DNA from: Comamonadaceae bacterium
GTDB lineage: Bacteria > Pseudomonadota > Gammaproteobacteria > Burkholderiales > Burkholderiaceae
Length of the DNA: 33,134 bases
Assembly: GCA_947484245.1 (NCBI GenBank)
Contig: CANKOT010000013.1
Location: 1 to 33,134 of the forward strand
Reading direction: 5' to 3'
In this document: piece after piece, positions 33,067-33,134 of the stretch
Numbering within the stretch: position 1 is the first letter of the stretch
Layout: each line of letters starts with the position of its first letter
Made by a program: the position numbers and the translations under genes
The notes under the pieces: model-generated
Seen by the model: the letters and a program-made list of their open reading frames with translations, nothing else
The model's database searches: none
What the model was told of the DNA's origin: nothing

Positions 33067-33134
33067 ATGACCCAGTTTGCCAAAGAAACCCTTCCTATTA
33101 GTCTAGAAGAGGAAATGCGCCGCAGCTACCTCGA
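33067..33134 (+). CDS. gyrA: DNA gyrase subunit A, N-terminal fragment (cut by window edge)
   Basis: The last 68 bases encode 22 full codons, MTQFAKETLPISLEEEMRRS and then YL, which is the standard GyrA N-terminus of Burkholderiales. The frame is open to the window edge. GyrA is the cleavage-reunion subunit of DNA gyrase. There is no strong ribosome site before the ATG. It is divergent from ompA. Confidence 0.93.
   Translation, partial: MTQFAKETLPISLEEEMRRSYL

Noticed and set aside
1..33134. Search by eye for CRISPR arrays, insertion sequences, tRNA genes, toxin-antitoxin or phage-defence genes
   Set aside because: No regularly spaced repeats, transposase motifs or cloverleaf sequences were seen; gene spacing is tight and all larger frames fit metabolic or envelope families.

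Overview
The window looks like chromosomal DNA of a betaproteobacterium of the order Burkholderiales, most likely Comamonadaceae (Limnohabitans- or Rhodoferax-like). I infer this from gene content, not from a database search. The pointers are two Bug-type (tripartite tricarboxylate transporter) binding proteins, an ompA-ubiG-gph cluster divergent from gyrA with a typical burkholderial GyrA N-terminus, and a pcm-like/rhodanese/tolC/waaA neighbourhood. Coding density is very high, genes often overlap by 4-10 bases, and no gap exceeds about 230 bases. I see no rRNA, tRNA, CRISPR array, insertion sequence or phage gene.

Region 1 (1-7600) is sugar-acid catabolism. A cut-off D-2-hydroxyacid dehydrogenase gene faces a plus-strand operon of an IlvD/Edd-type sugar-acid dehydratase, a DenD-like SDR dehydrogenase, dgoK (2-keto-3-deoxygalactonate kinase) and dgoA (its aldolase). 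gloA (glyoxalase I) follows. Converging on these from the minus strand is the Entner-Doudoroff pair edd-eda. The region thus carries two branches that both end in pyruvate plus glyceraldehyde-3-phosphate, with gloA between them as a possible methylglyoxal safety valve. Palindromic operator-like sites sit before the dehydratase operon (275-287) and before edd (7609-7623, HexR-like).

Region 2 (7600-13400) holds a ChaC-like gamma-glutamylcyclotransferase and pdxH on the plus strand. A minus-strand set follows: msrA, a small secreted protein of unknown function, and a TonB-dependent receptor resembling ZnuD. Then comes gcdH (glutaryl-CoA dehydrogenase), which ends in a clear terminator.

Region 3 (13400-20930) is envelope and efflux: a TetR regulator, an RND membrane-fusion protein and an HAE1-type RND pump in one operon, then a divergent Pcm-family methyltransferase, a rhodanese and a TolC-type outer-membrane channel that could complete the pump.

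Region 4 (20940-32840) contains waaA and a phosphomannomutase/phosphoglucomutase (minus). Next is a plus-strand run ogt, a DMT/EamA transporter broken by an in-frame TAG, a Bug binding protein and a PhzS-like FAD monooxygenase. It meets a minus-strand run of an alpha/beta hydrolase, a second Bug protein and an RlmN-like radical-SAM methyltransferase. gph, ubiG and ompA (minus) end the region, and gyrA (plus) is cut by the window edge.

The least explained parts are the GTAAC/GTTAC-rich regulatory stretch between edd and the ChaC-like gene, the amber-interrupted EamA gene, the unknown secreted protein beside the TonB receptor, and the 14-base tandem repeat that runs through the gloA start codon. 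I found no clearly novel multi-gene system.
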